Assembly (NCBI GenBank): GCA_027922465.2
Contig: BQMF02000009.1
Coordinates: 1,240,001-1,304,000 of the forward strand
Length of the DNA: 64,000 nt
Direction of reading: 5' to 3'
From: Turritopsis dohrnii
Taxonomy: Eukaryota; Cnidaria; Hydrozoa; Anthoathecata; Oceaniidae
The position numbers and the translations under genes are program-made. Numbering within the stretch: position 1 is the stretch's first letter; every line of letters begins with the position of its first letter. Shown here piece after piece: positions 24,716 to 36,560 of this stretch. Under the pieces are notes generated by a model. The model was not told where the DNA came from, made no database searches, and saw only the letters and a program-made list of their open reading frames with translations.

Positions 24716-25013
24716 TTTAGAGCCTTGTGGTAGAGTGCTCGCTTCCTGTTCGGGAGGTCGCGGATTCAATCCCCGACCGAGTCATGCCAGCGACTATAAC
24801 AGTGTGAATCACTTCTCTCTGCTTAGCACTCAGCAAGAGAGTAGGAATGATGTCTAGGATGGTTGTCTAGTTGAGCGGTTCCTGTCATTACAGCCTCCGT
24901 AGCCCAAATGGAGAACCTCCTTCGTAGGACCCTCATTGATAACAGTACCTTAAGGAACTCAAGAGGCTACCCTGGGTAAACATTCGCGAAATAAAGAATC
25001 TGAAAACACAATT
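24716..25013 (+). mobile_element. tRNA-derived SINE, family S1
   Basis: The 5' part reads like a tRNA: an A-box-like GTGGTAGAGTGCTCGC and, about 30 nt on, a B-box-like GGATTCAATCCC. A roughly 200-bp unrelated body follows and ends in AATAAAGAATCTGAAAAC. A second full copy lies inverted at 28501-28800, and partial copies are near 38.13 and 49.92 kb. Confidence 0.8.
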
Positions 25014-25038
25014 TGATGATTTGAACTCAGTTTTTTCG

Positions 25039-25156
25039 CCAGTGGGCAAATTTGTTGAAAAATCACTGTGAAGGAGTGCATTCTATAGAAACTTACACAC
25101 TATTTCAATAAAAATGCTCTTCGTCGCAGTGACTTTTCGACGATTTTGCCCACTGG
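25039..25156 (-). mobile_element. Family A MITE
   Basis: A full copy in reverse orientation with the CCAGTGGGCAAATTTGTTG end first. Confidence 0.9.
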
Positions 25157-25217
25157 TCAGAGCTAATAAATCAGAAATATGTCTCTTTGCATAGTTGCAA
25201 GTGATTTAAAACCTGAG

Positions 25218-25330
25218 AGTAGATTTTTTAAGAATCACTGCGAGGGAGTGCACTTCTTTAAAAGTATACATACAATTTCAATAAAAATGCTCTTCGTTGT
25301 AGTGAATTTTTAATCGATTTTGTCCACTGG
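25218..25330 (-). mobile_element. Family A MITE
   Basis: A reverse copy lacking the first few bases and ending TTTTGTCCACTGGG. It lies 61 bp from the previous copy, in the same orientation. Confidence 0.8.
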
Positions 25331-25424
25331 GAATAATTTCAGACATAACACAGCGTTATGCAAGACAAAGTGACGTTGATATTTCCTTACTTTTATTCGA
25401 AACTTAAACCGATTACTATCCTAC

Positions 25425-25615
25425 GTGCCTTATGTTAATCAACGTGCCTGAATGTAAATCAACGTACCTGAATGTAAATCATCGTGCCTGAATGTAAATC
25501 GATATATTTCATTGTAATAGTGCTTACTATCCTATGTACCTGAATGTAAATCAATATTTCATTGTAAATTATGCTGACTATCCTGCGTGCCTGAATGTAA
25601 ATCATTATTTCCTTG
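25425..25615. repeat. Minisatellite with TGCCTGAATGTAAATC units
   Basis: About six units of CGTGCCTGAATGTAAATCAA, some separated by ATATTTCATTGTAAT spacers that also repeat. Confidence 0.8.
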
Positions 25616-26794
25616 TAGATAAAGCTGATGACGATGTGGTATAAGCAATATTTCTTTACGCCAGTACTAAAGACGATGATATACAGGAATAAGCAACTTA
25701 TGATTAATGCATAACTTATGCATCCTGCCCTGTAGTTTCAGTTGGGGGACGTACTGCATCCCGCCCTCATCCCTAGAATTTTGAAGGCGTTGATACTGAA
25801 TGCACCAATCAAGGTTATCAATCAAAGGTTATGATTGCTTTCATTAAAATGGCGTTACTTCATTTCAAAACAGCATGCAACTTAAATACTCGCTCCGTCG
25901 AGAGAAAACCCTACCTATTGGAAAATATTCTCCATAGTGTGTTCCAAGCCTTTAGTTCTCAGCTTTTTTTCGGCTACAATTGGCATTTTTTAACTTTAAA
26001 AATTTCTTAAAACAAATATTTTCGTAAAGAAACCTTCCAACTAAGTCCTGATTTCCATTCCATTCATTTCCATTCAATTAAACGTTGATGCTAAAAAAAT
26101 ACTCAATGCGCATGCCTAAGTCAGTCGACGTGATTTTCTACTGCATCCGCGCGGAAATTTCTACTGAATGGAGTTGGATTTAACTTTGAATTTTCAACAA
26201 AAGTTAAAAGAGGTCGTCCAGAAAATCATTAATATCATAACGACTTTTTCCATTCAACAAGAACAGGATAGCGTTGGAAATCCAATTAGCAATATGTATA
26301 ATAAATACGTCATTGGACCTTTGTAATATCCAATACAATGGACTTACGCCAATTACGTAACACCTTGTTTAGGCTCCGTTCACATTGCGCACCTTTTACT
26401 CGCAAGGCACTTTTCAACGTCACACCTTTAATATAAAGTTCTCTTTACACAGTCCGTATTCACTTACTTTACATTTGGAAATAATTAAATCTCATTACTT
26501 TGACCGCCAATACCCCCGTTTTTGATTGCACTTTTATACATTATACAATGTGCAATAAGAGAGAAAACTGAATAAGAAAAGGGGGTCTTCAAAAAAGCTC
26601 TATAACAAAAATTGTGCAGATAGATGAAACACAGTGGAAACAGCTGAGGTACGTGAAAAAACCATAACTTATCGCAAACACCTTGTGATGTATCTCCATC
26701 ATCCTGCACCTTTGTATCTCCATCATTCTGCACCTTTTAGAAACTAATACAAAATAAAGGTTAGCTATAACTTTTATTTTTACCATTTGAATAT
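25616..26794. other. Intergenic, nothing recognised
   Basis: No gene. A short duplication, CTCCATCATCCTGCACCTTTGTAT, lies at 26695-26740 (read on the plus strand in two copies). The minus frames over it have no support. Confidence 0.4.
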
Positions 26795-26941
26795 GCGACG
26801 CTCCAGGAGATTTTGATAGCGAACCAAAACGTTGTGTGAATTACGTTATAACGTTTAAAATAACGTTATCAAAAAAAGAATAACGTCACATAATTATATA
26901 ACGTTTTACGGTTTGTTAACGAAATCTCCTGGAGCGTCACA
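26795..26941. mobile_element. MITE with GACGCTCCAGGAGATTT ends
   Basis: The ends GCGACGCTCCAGGAGATTT and AAATCTCCTGGAGCGTC are inverted. The centre has several AACGTTAT palindromic words. A solo end is at about 43605-43630. Confidence 0.85.
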
Positions 26942-26989
26942 CTTAAAGTAACACAACCAGATCGTATATACGGACCGCTGTCTATATAT

Positions 26990-27110
26990 GGAGACCCTGG
27001 GTTCGAGGTTGATAATAATACTAATGCTAATGACAGTTCCTATACTCGATTCTCAAAGAGAATAAAAAACGCTACACTCACACTCTGCAGTGACAACATC
27101 GAACCCAGTT
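26990..27110. mobile_element. Probable MITE with ACCCTGGGTTCGAGGTTG ends
   Basis: The left end GAGACCCTGGGTTCGAGGTT and the right end CATCGAACCCAG are inverted. A similar end alone lies at about 53011-53033. Confidence 0.55.
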
Positions 27111-27371
27111 TTCTATTTTGAGAGTGCCTCTTCACATGCAACACAAAAAATATTTCTTTTTCTAGTGAAAGTTTTTCGATAATGTCTAAAATGTGTATTG
27201 ATCTTTAAAGACACTTTTTCAGTTAGCCTCTCACCATCATCAGTTGTTAAGTATTTTTATCAAGAAATATTTAATAATGTATCCGAAGGTTCTTGTAAAT
27301 TAGTTCTGGTAAATTATCGGAGAAAATATATGCATAGAAATCTCCACAATGCGAATTCTCTCTAATTCCGA

Positions 27372-27434
27372 CGAATATCAATCTTGCGCAAGGATTTTGC
27401 CTATTTCTTTCTGCAACGTTTGAAAAGGAAATAG
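27372..27434 (+). pseudogene. Decayed 3' end of a stem-protein gene
   Basis: Translation of 27375-27434 gives ISILRKDFAYFFLQRLKRK followed by a stop. This matches the C-terminus of the 132-residue membrane protein at 60363-60761 (IEILQKDVEYFFLQRLKRKS). Upstream codons contain a stop in frame and no start, so it is not an intact gene. Similarity continues past the stop for about 250 bp, including the same MITE at the same place. This indicates a duplicated segment, not chance. The AATAAA of the 60.8-kb copy is changed here. Confidence 0.75.
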
Positions 27435-27515
27435 TGACTTATTTTATATTAACACGCGTTGTATGATGGGATTGTTTTGTTGACGTATATAATAATGAAA
27501 TATTACAATGGTATA

Positions 27516-27683
27516 TACAGTCGACTCTCTACAAATCGAACCTCCATATTTCGAACTTTTTCTAATATAAATGTCCTTTCACCTATCATTTCCTTGTGAA
27601 TGAACCTCCGTAATCCTTATTCTCCATAAATCGAGCCATTTATTCGGTTCCTTCGATGTTCGAATAACTGAGAGTGTACTGTA
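27516..27683. mobile_element. Tigger-like MITE (TTCGAA family), copy 2
   Basis: It runs from TACAGTCGACTCTCTAC to GAGTGTACTGTA. It is the same insertion as the copy at 60837-60993, carried by the duplicated segment. Confidence 0.75.
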
Positions 27684-28500
27684 TGTATATCTGCACATAT
27701 TGAACTTTCTGACCATCGTACAGGAAATAGATCGATTAAGAGTTGGACTCATGACCTTTCACTTTTCGGACGATTTCTCTACCGACTGCGTTAATGGCAT
27801 ATTGTATTTGTTATGGTGATGGTTGTTATGGTGATGGTGTAACTAGGTTCTAAAGTCATGGTATGATTACAGTAATCATAATTTAGATGGCTTTAAAACT
27901 CTGTATTCGATAGTTGTGTTAGTGCCGAAATTTTTGAGGTCAGTATCAGACACTTATATAATACGAAGATTTTGGCACGATACGAGTGCGACTTTGCTTT
28001 CAATTAAAAACGCGTAATTTAAAACCGCTGCCTATTACTTTCATCACATATTTCATCTCCTTCACAAATGTATTACTAATATATGTCACTATTTGAGAAG
28101 ACAAAATGCCGCAAATCCGAACGAAGAGACACATTATGTCTTGTGGGTTTTTACTTGACCATCAAAAAGGCATTTGTGGATACTCAGTTATGTGGTAGCA
28201 CTGGTACTTTGGACATGCTTTCAGTTTTTGTGGTTGCGTTACACAGTTAAGTGGGAAAACGTATATCATCTGATCATTCCAAGTAATTAGTAAACATTTC
28301 TGAGTCATTTTAATTCTCCATCTTCTCAAAACTACGTTTAAAATTCACTGGAAGGCGTACCTTGCGCATTCTGAAATTGCTTCGTTTTCCAATGAGCAAA
28401 CCAAAACCTATATCCAGCTTTAGGGAGATAAATAAAAAGTAGCTCATCAGTGCTACCTAAAGAAATTTGTTTTAAAGCATACTTTAAATATATCTTATTT
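27684..28500. other. Intergenic, nothing recognised
   Basis: No gene. A 15-nt unit TTATGGTGATGGTTG-like repeat occurs at about 27808-27840. Confidence 0.4.
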
Positions 28501-28800
28501 ATTTACGATTGTTTACCCAGGATAGCCTCTTCTGTTCCTTAAGGTACTGTTATGAGTGAAGGTCCTGCGAAGGAGATCCTAGAGCATTTAAAGGCCGCAT
28601 TTGGGCTACGGAAGCTGTAATGACCAAAACCGCTCAACTAGACAACCATCCTAGACATCATCCCTACTCTCTTGCTGAGTGCTAAGCAGAGAGAAGTGAC
28701 TCACACTGCTATAGTCGTTGCCACGACTCGGTTAGGGTTTGAGCCCGCGACCTCCCGAACAGGAAGCAAACACTCTACCACAAGGCGACCAGTCGGGGAC
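28501..28800 (-). mobile_element. tRNA-derived SINE, family S1
   Basis: An inverted full-length copy of the 24716-25013 element. Read on the minus strand it has GTGGTAGAGTGTTTGC as A box and GGCTCAAACCC as B-box-like segment, then the same body. It ends at TAAATAAATAAG. Confidence 0.8.
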
Positions 28801-29787
28801 AGTAGGGAAGATTTCGAAAAGTATCACCAGAAGCTTTAACATGATTGTTTAAGAAAAAATGAGATGTTGGTAATTTTCCCTTCTATTTATATTCTGACCT
28901 ATATCCCAAATGTCATCATCATCATCATCTTAGCCCAAAATGATATATTCGATTAGGAGAGATTGTATTGAAAAAAAATTCTGAAAAAAAAACTTAATTT
29001 GCCCATGCCAACCTTTGGTTAGAACAACCTTATTCCCTAATCGACTCGACTCATTGGAAACCAAACGTCTTAGTTTTTTTTTACTTGTCCTATAAGTTGT
29101 AAAGTGTAAAAGTGTTGTTAAATCCGGTTAATTCAAAAGGTAAGTTTATTAATCGCTTGTGGCCCATACAAATAATTTTCAATGGTTTTGTGTAAACATA
29201 ATTCACATTGAGTTGAATTACACATGCGTGTTAGGTAATTGAATGCATACGACATCTCACTGAAGCACTGTCCTCCTTTACAATTAACCAATCTGTTTGA
29301 TGTACTTTCGTAGTTCCGTTATAATCACCTTCTATTGTATAACTGTCAACAAACTGTTAGAATGATAAATCTCAAATGACAGTTAACGATCCACCTAATT
29401 ATCGGGGATAAATAGTTTGAATTTAGTCCGGGGAAAGAGTGAGGAGAAAAAACAATTCAGATTAGTCACTTTTCCCAATTTCCGATTTCAATTTAGTTAC
29501 TATTCACTGGCTAAATGCATGACTTCGAAAACAGTTATGTTCGAAACACAGCTGCTCTTTATTCGCGAGTGGCAGATGAAAACAGCGCCAAGATTGTATA
29601 AATAAGATACTCTGGAGAAAATAATATATTTGCAGAAACTAGCCACGAAAACCTGCGATTTTTCTTGACCAGTTATGAAATGGTGCATTCAAAATGAAGA
29701 ACACCTAAAATCTTATTCAAACGTCATAGCTTTTTAAAAAGGATTTGATGATATCTTCTGTAAGTGATTTGTGCAAAGTTTTGAATA
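28801..29787. other. Intergenic, nothing recognised
   Basis: No gene. A short CAT trinucleotide run lies near 28915-28930, with A-rich tracts after it. Confidence 0.4.
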
Positions 29788-30320
29788 TACAGTTATCCCC
29801 CGCTAACTCGACATAATTCCTTCGGTCCCGCCAGATTCGACGTTTTTGAATGGAAATTTCCCCCGAAATAAATATTTCGGTCCCTTGACAAAAAAACTCG
29901 ACATTTTCAAAATTTTAATTGTTATTATTTCCTAAATTATCGTTCTGAGCTCATGTTCTGTCACCGTCAATCATGATCCTGTGAATTTAGGAGATGGGAT
30001 GCAAGTGGAATGTACACTTCACTTCGATGGCAAAGCAGGATGTATAGATATTCTTAGACAGCAGTGTCAGGTTATCAATAAACTTTCATTTTTGGAAACT
30101 TGTTATGTGATAAAAATATATTCCAAATTAAGAAATTTGTTATTTTTTTTTTCTTATTTAATTCTTCTAGGTACTGTCCAAACCTAATAAAAGCAAAATA
30201 ATAGGGGTGGTAGAGCCGTGGACAAAAATACTGCATTAAAAAAATCCCTAACTCGATTCCCGCCTAACTCGACATTTTTTCCGGGCTCCCGCGATGTCGA
30301 GTTACCGGGGGGTAACTGTC
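29788..30320. mobile_element. Tigger/pogo-like element, about 530 bp
   Basis: The ends TACAGTTATCCCCCGCTAA and the complement of GTCGAGTTACCGGGGGGTAA are inverted, typical of pogo/Tigger elements. The subterminal AACTCGACAT word recurs. The interior has only a 68-codon frame with no transposase domain, so it is non-autonomous. Confidence 0.75.
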
Positions 30321-30902
30321 GTCTCTAGTCTAAAGACCATCTCAATGTAAAAAGTATTCACGGTAATTTTTTTTACTTTCTTTCGTAGTGGAAGTTAAAG
30401 ATAATTTTGAGATCTGTTACAGTCTGCTTAATTAACTGTCAAAATGCTTGAGCATAGAGAAGAAAGGATTCGTCAATCAAAGCGGTTTTCCACGAGGTAG
30501 AATATTCTTATACTTCTTGTGGCGTTGAGACTATTACTTCTCAATAACTTCCGATAGTTCAACGTTACCGCCACGGAAGGTTCTGTCTACCAATCACATT
30601 GCATAATTTGTGATTTAATTGTAAGCATATTATCTGCTCCATAATGGATAAGGTTTGTTGCTGTACTTAGTGAGTACTAGATTTTAACTAGGTAGATAAT
30701 TTCAAAAGTATATGAGGGCTAAGTGTGTTGTTAATATGCAAACTTCCACATTATCAGGCCAGTATAGTCAGTGTATTTATGTTTCCTCTGCTGTATGCAA
30801 AAACTCCGCTGCTTTAAATCATACCAAACAAACCACTGAAATCTGATTTTGTACAAAAAAAAATCCAAAAGTAAAAGTAGAAAATAGTTAAAAATCTTGA
30901 GG

Positions 30903-31049
30903 TACAGTTGAATCTCCATAATTCGAACGAATTTCATGGTCCCTTCATCTATCATTTCTTTGAAAATCAACCTCCTTAATTCGAACTTTTCATAAATCGA
31001 ACGATTTTTTCGGTCCCTTGGATGTTCGAATTAAAAAGATTCTTCTGTA
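30903..31049. mobile_element. Tigger-like MITE (TTCGAA family), copy 3
   Basis: It runs from TACAGTTGAATCTCCATAA to AAGATTCTTCTGTA, with TCATCTATCATTTCTTTG in the middle as in other copies. Confidence 0.75.
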
Positions 31050-33599
31050 TATTTATACAACTACAGTTACATACCATTTAAAACTTATGCGATCCCAAGC
31101 TTATAATTGAAAAATATTTTAGTAAAATTCCAATCATTTTATACAAAAACAAACAGTGTCAAAGGTATAGTGCCTTTTTGTTGATTTAATATTTGTTGAA
31201 TAATAGGTAGAAATGATCTCAGAAATAATGTGTACTTACCAGGCGAGAATCTCCCTGTTCTTGATTCCAATTCGCGACGACTAAATGGATACCCGATCGA
31301 AGGCATCATTTATACTAGCAAAAATAAATTATAAGAAAATATAAAAATAATTAATTACTGCCATAAATCTAATTGTATTCTCATTAAAGGGATATGAAAA
31401 AATGTTTGATGAAGACAGTTAAGAATTTTTTGTTTTATTTGTTTATTCAAAACAATTTGTCAATATCCTCTTTCAATTACTGACTGTGTCATAGTGCTCT
31501 TAATTTATTAGATGTGTGAAAAAGCTGGTGGAAACTACAGCTATCGAATAAACACACCTTTTTTTTGAAAAATGTGTTTTGGTGTGCTTTTTCAAACGAA
31601 ATTAAGATTTTAGTTCCCGTCCATTTCACCTTAAAAACTTGGTCAAAACTCTTACAAACTCGACAACTGAGAATGTATGTGGTTACCTTCTCTTAAAACA
31701 TGAGATAAGAAGAATATTTCCATTCAACTAACAGTAGAAACGACTAAAAAGGCCTCCACTTACTATAGCTACACGAGTTCAAGACAAACCGTTAAAAGGT
31801 GTGTTTTTTTAAGAGAGATTAACCGTAGGTTTTTGACACGTAACGCCAATAAAATCCGATGTAAAAAAAGAGGTTGTTTAATTATGACGAACGGAGTGGT
31901 ACGTGATGGGAAATTCAACGCCCACAAACTTGGGAAAAATCACCAAAAAATATCTAATCAGAAAACTTTCTAAATAAGAGAAGATTAGACAATAGTTAAG
32001 TTAGAAGCACTTAGCACCTAAAAAGAAGAATTTCTTCAGGATTTTATCATTGTGGAATACTTTAAAGATTAAATGTTTTTGAGAGGATCAACTTTCGTAA
32101 ATCGAGGATGTCTTTTGCTTAACCCTTAACCCAACCAAAATATCAGTTGACTTCATACCTATGCGCACAAATGCTCCTGCTATGGTATGGTGAACCACCC
32201 CTCCCTCCCATGTAAATATTTAAACAGAATCCTACTTTAAAGTTGCGGCTTTAATGTATACGATCTAGAACAAACCTGTAGTAGTAAGTTATTTTTGGCC
32301 GAGTTCCGAATTAGAAAAATAAGCGTTTTTGTCCGTGTGTTTTGAATTAACAAATCACTGTTAGATAACTGTTTTTTACGTAACATTAAGGAAATTAGAA
32401 GTAGTTATTTGGCAAATTAAACTGATTTTATAACTACTGTTCAAAGATGTTATTAGTCGCCGATGACCTCTTAACAAACCAACGATGCTTAGCAACCATG
32501 TATATGCCTTTGAGTTATGAACCGCAGCATTTGTTTTCGAATACCTGAGTGAGCACGTCATGGTACGTAAATGTCACAGTGTGTAAAACTTGCGTCGTTT
32601 AAAAAATATATATATATATTTAAGCATCTTGTTGTTTGTTGTTCAATTTCTTCACGAAAACAACAAAGAATGGTTATTTACTTGTGTTTACTGGGCGTGG
32701 CAGTTGTTTGTAAATAATGTTAGGTGTGTTGTGGTTGACTTAAAAGTCATTTGAAAAGTATCTGCATTGTTCGAGTTCTTTCCGTTTACTATAGGATAAC
32801 TTCATCGAATACACTTGCATTGCTTGTATAGCTATAAACAAACAACCAATGACGTCACTATTTCACTACCACGTGATTAAAAAGAGTACAGTTAAGTAGT
32901 ACAAAATACAATATAAGATATATGCACAACAACTGACCATATACAGCACACTGAGATCGCCACCAAAGACGCTAAAGAAAAGATCATTGATCTGTTAAAT
33001 GCTTTGCGATTAGGTTGTTGAAATACCACCGGAGATGATACGTAACATTACTCGAACATGGTGGTATTTTACTGGGCAGGTGGCGCTGACATTACTCCGT
33101 TAACAGCCACACAGACATCTCCAAAGAATTTAAAATAAAATGAACAGACCAGATGGATTTGCCTTGGGTCAGTAAAATAAGATATAGGTGGCCGTTGACA
33201 CTAAATAGATGATTACTAGTTGAAAAAACTCAATTAAAAATTAAAAATGTTTCAATTAGAAATGGAACTCTTGTTAAAAAATAAATACACAAAAAACAAA
33301 ATGAGTTCTTTAATTATTAAAAAAAATAACTACAAATTTTCAAAGGTAAAAAAAAATCCATCTGTCTTCTACTTACAAAGAATAACATAGACTTTTCTGT
33401 TCTCCATGGTAGAGCTTAAAAATTAAGAGACGTTAAATAAGTACTTGAAGTCAAAATTGGAACATGAAGTAACCCAAAATGCCCAACAAAACCATATAAA
33501 TTTTCATAGTTTCTCGTGCACTGTCTTCTCCAGAATGGACATTTCTCATCAAAGCTGAGTCTATAGCAGGAGGTAACGTTTTAAGAGGAAAGGTTAAAT
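31050..33599. other. Intergenic, nothing recognised
   Basis: About 2.5 kb without a supported gene, repeat or RNA. An AT run lies near 32606-32622. Intronic sequence of an unseen gene cannot be excluded. Confidence 0.4.
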
Positions 33600-33746
33600 A
33601 GTTTATTAGTTTTCCAACACGAGTAAGGAAGACAATTTTTTAAAAAAACTAAGCAAAAGTCTTTCTTGAAGATGAAGTAATCGAAAAGTTTTTCTTAGTT
33701 TTTAAAAAATTTGTCTTTCTTACTCGTGTTGGAAAACTAATAAACT
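33600..33746. mobile_element. Fold-back MITE, 147 bp
   Basis: Arms of about 60 bp (AGTTTATTAGTTTTCCAACA at the left, its complement at the right) flank a short centre. It lies immediately upstream of the LINE fragment. Confidence 0.8.
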
Positions 33747-33755
33747 GACATATGT

Positions 33756-34275
33756 TTGATTAAAGTAGTTCATTTTTTGGAGCTAATCACTCTAGCAAAA
33801 ACAGCTTTCATATTGATCCTTTTTCGATCAATGATGGCGGCGAGAGGTGCGGACGTGTTTTACTTGTTTTATCTTGCAGCAAGCTGTTTGCTAATTTTCG
33901 AATGTTTTTGTGTGCTAAAGCCGAGATATTTACTAAATGATGGTATAAGCCAGTTTTTAAAAGAAAATGAAGCATTTGTGGGAGTTAAAGAATTTCACTT
34001 GATTAGCTCTGTCTCTGTTCGTATACCACCAACGAAGACACGTTGTTTATGTTCGCCCTACAACCTGAGACCCTACAACCTGAGAAACCTGGTTTTCTTA
34101 CTTAGTTTGCTTTCTGGCGACGTGGAGACCCTGGACCCTGGTCTTACAGAAAAGGTGAATTTACAATCGCACACCAAAATATCAGAGGTCTATGGGGAAA
34201 AACGGATTTACTTTCAGCATTTTTACACGAGAAAAGTATTAAGATTTTCGGGGTAACGGAATCTCTTCTCAAGTC
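33756..34275 (+). mobile_element. LINE (non-LTR retrotransposon) 5' fragment with degenerate 2A motif
   Basis: The plus frame 33756-34256 contains a hydrophobic leader and then LLSLLSGDVETLDPG (about 34098-34143). This resembles the 2A-type skipping motif found at the N-terminus of some CR1/L2-like retrotransposon proteins, but its invariant last residues are altered. From about 34163, another frame reads IAHQNIRGLWGKTDLLSAF and then IFGVTES, the start of an AP-type endonuclease domain. The switch of frame and the loss of everything after about 34.28 kb show a dead, truncated copy. Confidence 0.7.
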
Positions 34276-35636
34276 GAGTACTCGTACAACGTATTGTGTT
34301 ATGAAGAAAAAGAATGCACACGGAATTTGGCTGCCATTTTTACAAATTAGAACGCGGCAACCAACCACATGCAAGTAATATGAAATAGGCAAAATTGTAT
34401 TATTATTTTTAATAGAAGGGATATCTAGGATATAAAAGTGTTGGAGCCTTTTCTTTCTCACTGGATTGTGTTTTTTTCATGAAACACTCATTAATGATTT
34501 TTTACAGTTGGGTCTATTTAACAGAAAGAAAAGGAACTTAGGGTAGTAGTGGGCGATCTATCGCATTTTTTGAATTAAAAATTTCGTTGCTTATTATTAT
34601 TACTTTTAGGTGTCGTTTTTTTGGGTTAAAAAGCGCTACGTTTCTAGAACAGAATGTAAAAGGGCTATTATAGTGAATATAACAAGAAGGGATTAACAAA
34701 ATGATATAATCGTATAAAGATTAGCTGATGACTCATGGCGTTTCGAAGTTAACACCTGCAACGGAGATTCGATTTTTTGTTCCCACAAATACATTTTTCA
34801 TCTTTCTTCGTTTTCTATAAAAGACAGAATAGAGAAAAAAGAAGAAAAAAAATATAATATAATATTTGAATTAATGATTTTTATTCCAAACAACGGGAAG
34901 GTACTTCTGGAAAGTAATATATTCATATTCATTAGGAAAGAAGAAAAAACATGAGTCTCAGTCACTACATATATTTTGTTGATTTTACTATGGATATGGA
35001 CTTGAGTAACAAAGTAAACTTGACTTTATTAATGGCTGGTCCTCCATTATATTTAGTAGAGAAACCGTTAATAACATCGGATAGACAGATAAAAATATGT
35101 TTGCACTAGATTACTATGGTTAAACCGCGATATATGCGGCATATCTGGATTAAACGAACTAAACTTTTCGTTTAGGAAATGCTCGTAATGAACGTAACGT
35201 ATCGTAAATACCTTGTTACGTAATGAACCTTTCTTGTCCCTTTAAAGTTCCCTTTCTGTTAAGTGTGGTTAAATTACATTAGACCCCCAGTTTAGCAAGG
35301 AAAATATTCCACGATCTCGCCATTTAATGGTTAAAATTTGAAAATTCAAAAATCTATTTTTCGGAATCCTATATCGAAGTACAATCCTGTATTTTTGGGG
35401 GTCTTTTTTCGTACTCCTAGACAATCCACTCGGCCAACCCATTTGTCCTGTTAAGCCTTTTACCAGTAGTTTTGAGATTTTGATTGATATTAGAGGATTT
35501 CAGTGCCTTATATATACTGGAAGATGTTTGAAACCAATCATAATTGCATTTATTTTAAAGCTGAAGTTCTGTTTTTATTTCGGTGTCCACGTCTTGGAGC
35601 TTAGCACATTTGATTCTTCAACATCCTACACTGTCT
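34276..35636. other. Intergenic, nothing recognised
   Basis: No gene or clear repeat. AT-rich, with a tract of A and TA words near 34820-34870. Confidence 0.4.
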
Positions 35637-35757
35637 CCCAGTGGACAAAATTGTCAAAAAGTCACTCTAGCGAAGAGCATTTTTATTGAAACTGTGTGTA
35701 AATTTTTGTGGAAATGCACTCCTTTCGCAGTGATTTTCAACAAATTTGCCTACTGGG
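35637..35757 (+). mobile_element. Family A MITE
   Basis: A full copy from CCCAGTGGAC to GCCTACTGGG. The 69- and 73-codon frames over it are not genes. Confidence 0.9.
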
Positions 35758-35877
35758 ATATAGTAATGATCATCCGGACCTGCAAAAACAGTTTCCTTCC
35801 TTAAATTACGCATGGTTTTTAAACCGCTTACTTTGTGCATTTTGTAAATCCAGTTCGAGTATTATACCTCTCATTAG

Positions 35878-36000
35878 CGCCTGGGTATTTTTAAATTATA
35901 CATCTAGAATTATTTTTGGAGCCCAAGAGAGTATTTCCGTAATCCTCTTTTAAGTGCCCGGGTATTTTTTAATTATACATTTCTAGAACTATTTTTGGGG
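35878..36000. repeat. Imperfect direct duplication, about 76-bp spacing
   Basis: CTGGGTATTTTTAAATTATA and the following TCTAGAATTATTTTTGG are repeated with small changes. Confidence 0.65.
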
Positions 36001-36177
36001 GCGCTATTTCAGAGGGCTTTGCTTTAGAAAGGGTGGGTAACTAGTCCGAATCTAAAAAACTGTCGATACATTCAAGTGAAATACTTTCATACTATAATCT
36101 TTAAATCCATCAAGCTTTCTTTACACTTGAGTTTCATTCTGAGATGACTCTTGAACGTAGAGGGAGCCAAATTAGTT

Positions 36178-36280
36178 GCTTTGGGATGTGAAGGACCAAG
36201 TTTGAGAACAAATAAATCGGGCTTGGGCTTGCTTTGGGATATGAAGGACCAAGTTTGAGAACAAATAAAACGGGCTTGGG
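36178..36280. repeat. Tandem duplication, 53-bp unit
   Basis: Two copies of a unit starting GCTTTGGGATGTGAAGGACC. Confidence 0.8.
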
Positions 36281-36560
36281 AACAAGAAATGTTGTAGATA
36301 GCTACTGAGTGACCACTGATGATACCCACGGTCATATTCCTAACCGCTGGCTTTTGTTATGTGAACGGTCGAAAGATCTATGAAATGCTTGATTTTTTAT
36401 GCTGAAAACAAGAACTCGGTCAATAAAGTACCATCTTGTCAGTCAGTTTTATGAATTCTTAATGTTTTTTTTTAAGTCTCAATAGTCTTGTTTATTTTCA
36501 TTCTTAACCATTTTCTATTTATTTATTGACTTCTGTTTTTGTATATTGGATTCAGTGAAA

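Noticed and set aside
24716..24790. tRNA gene
   Set aside because: The A and B boxes are present, but the sequence does not fold into a full cloverleaf and runs into a SINE body.
34144..34461. 105-codon minus frame
   Set aside because: Antisense to the LINE fragment; no domain.
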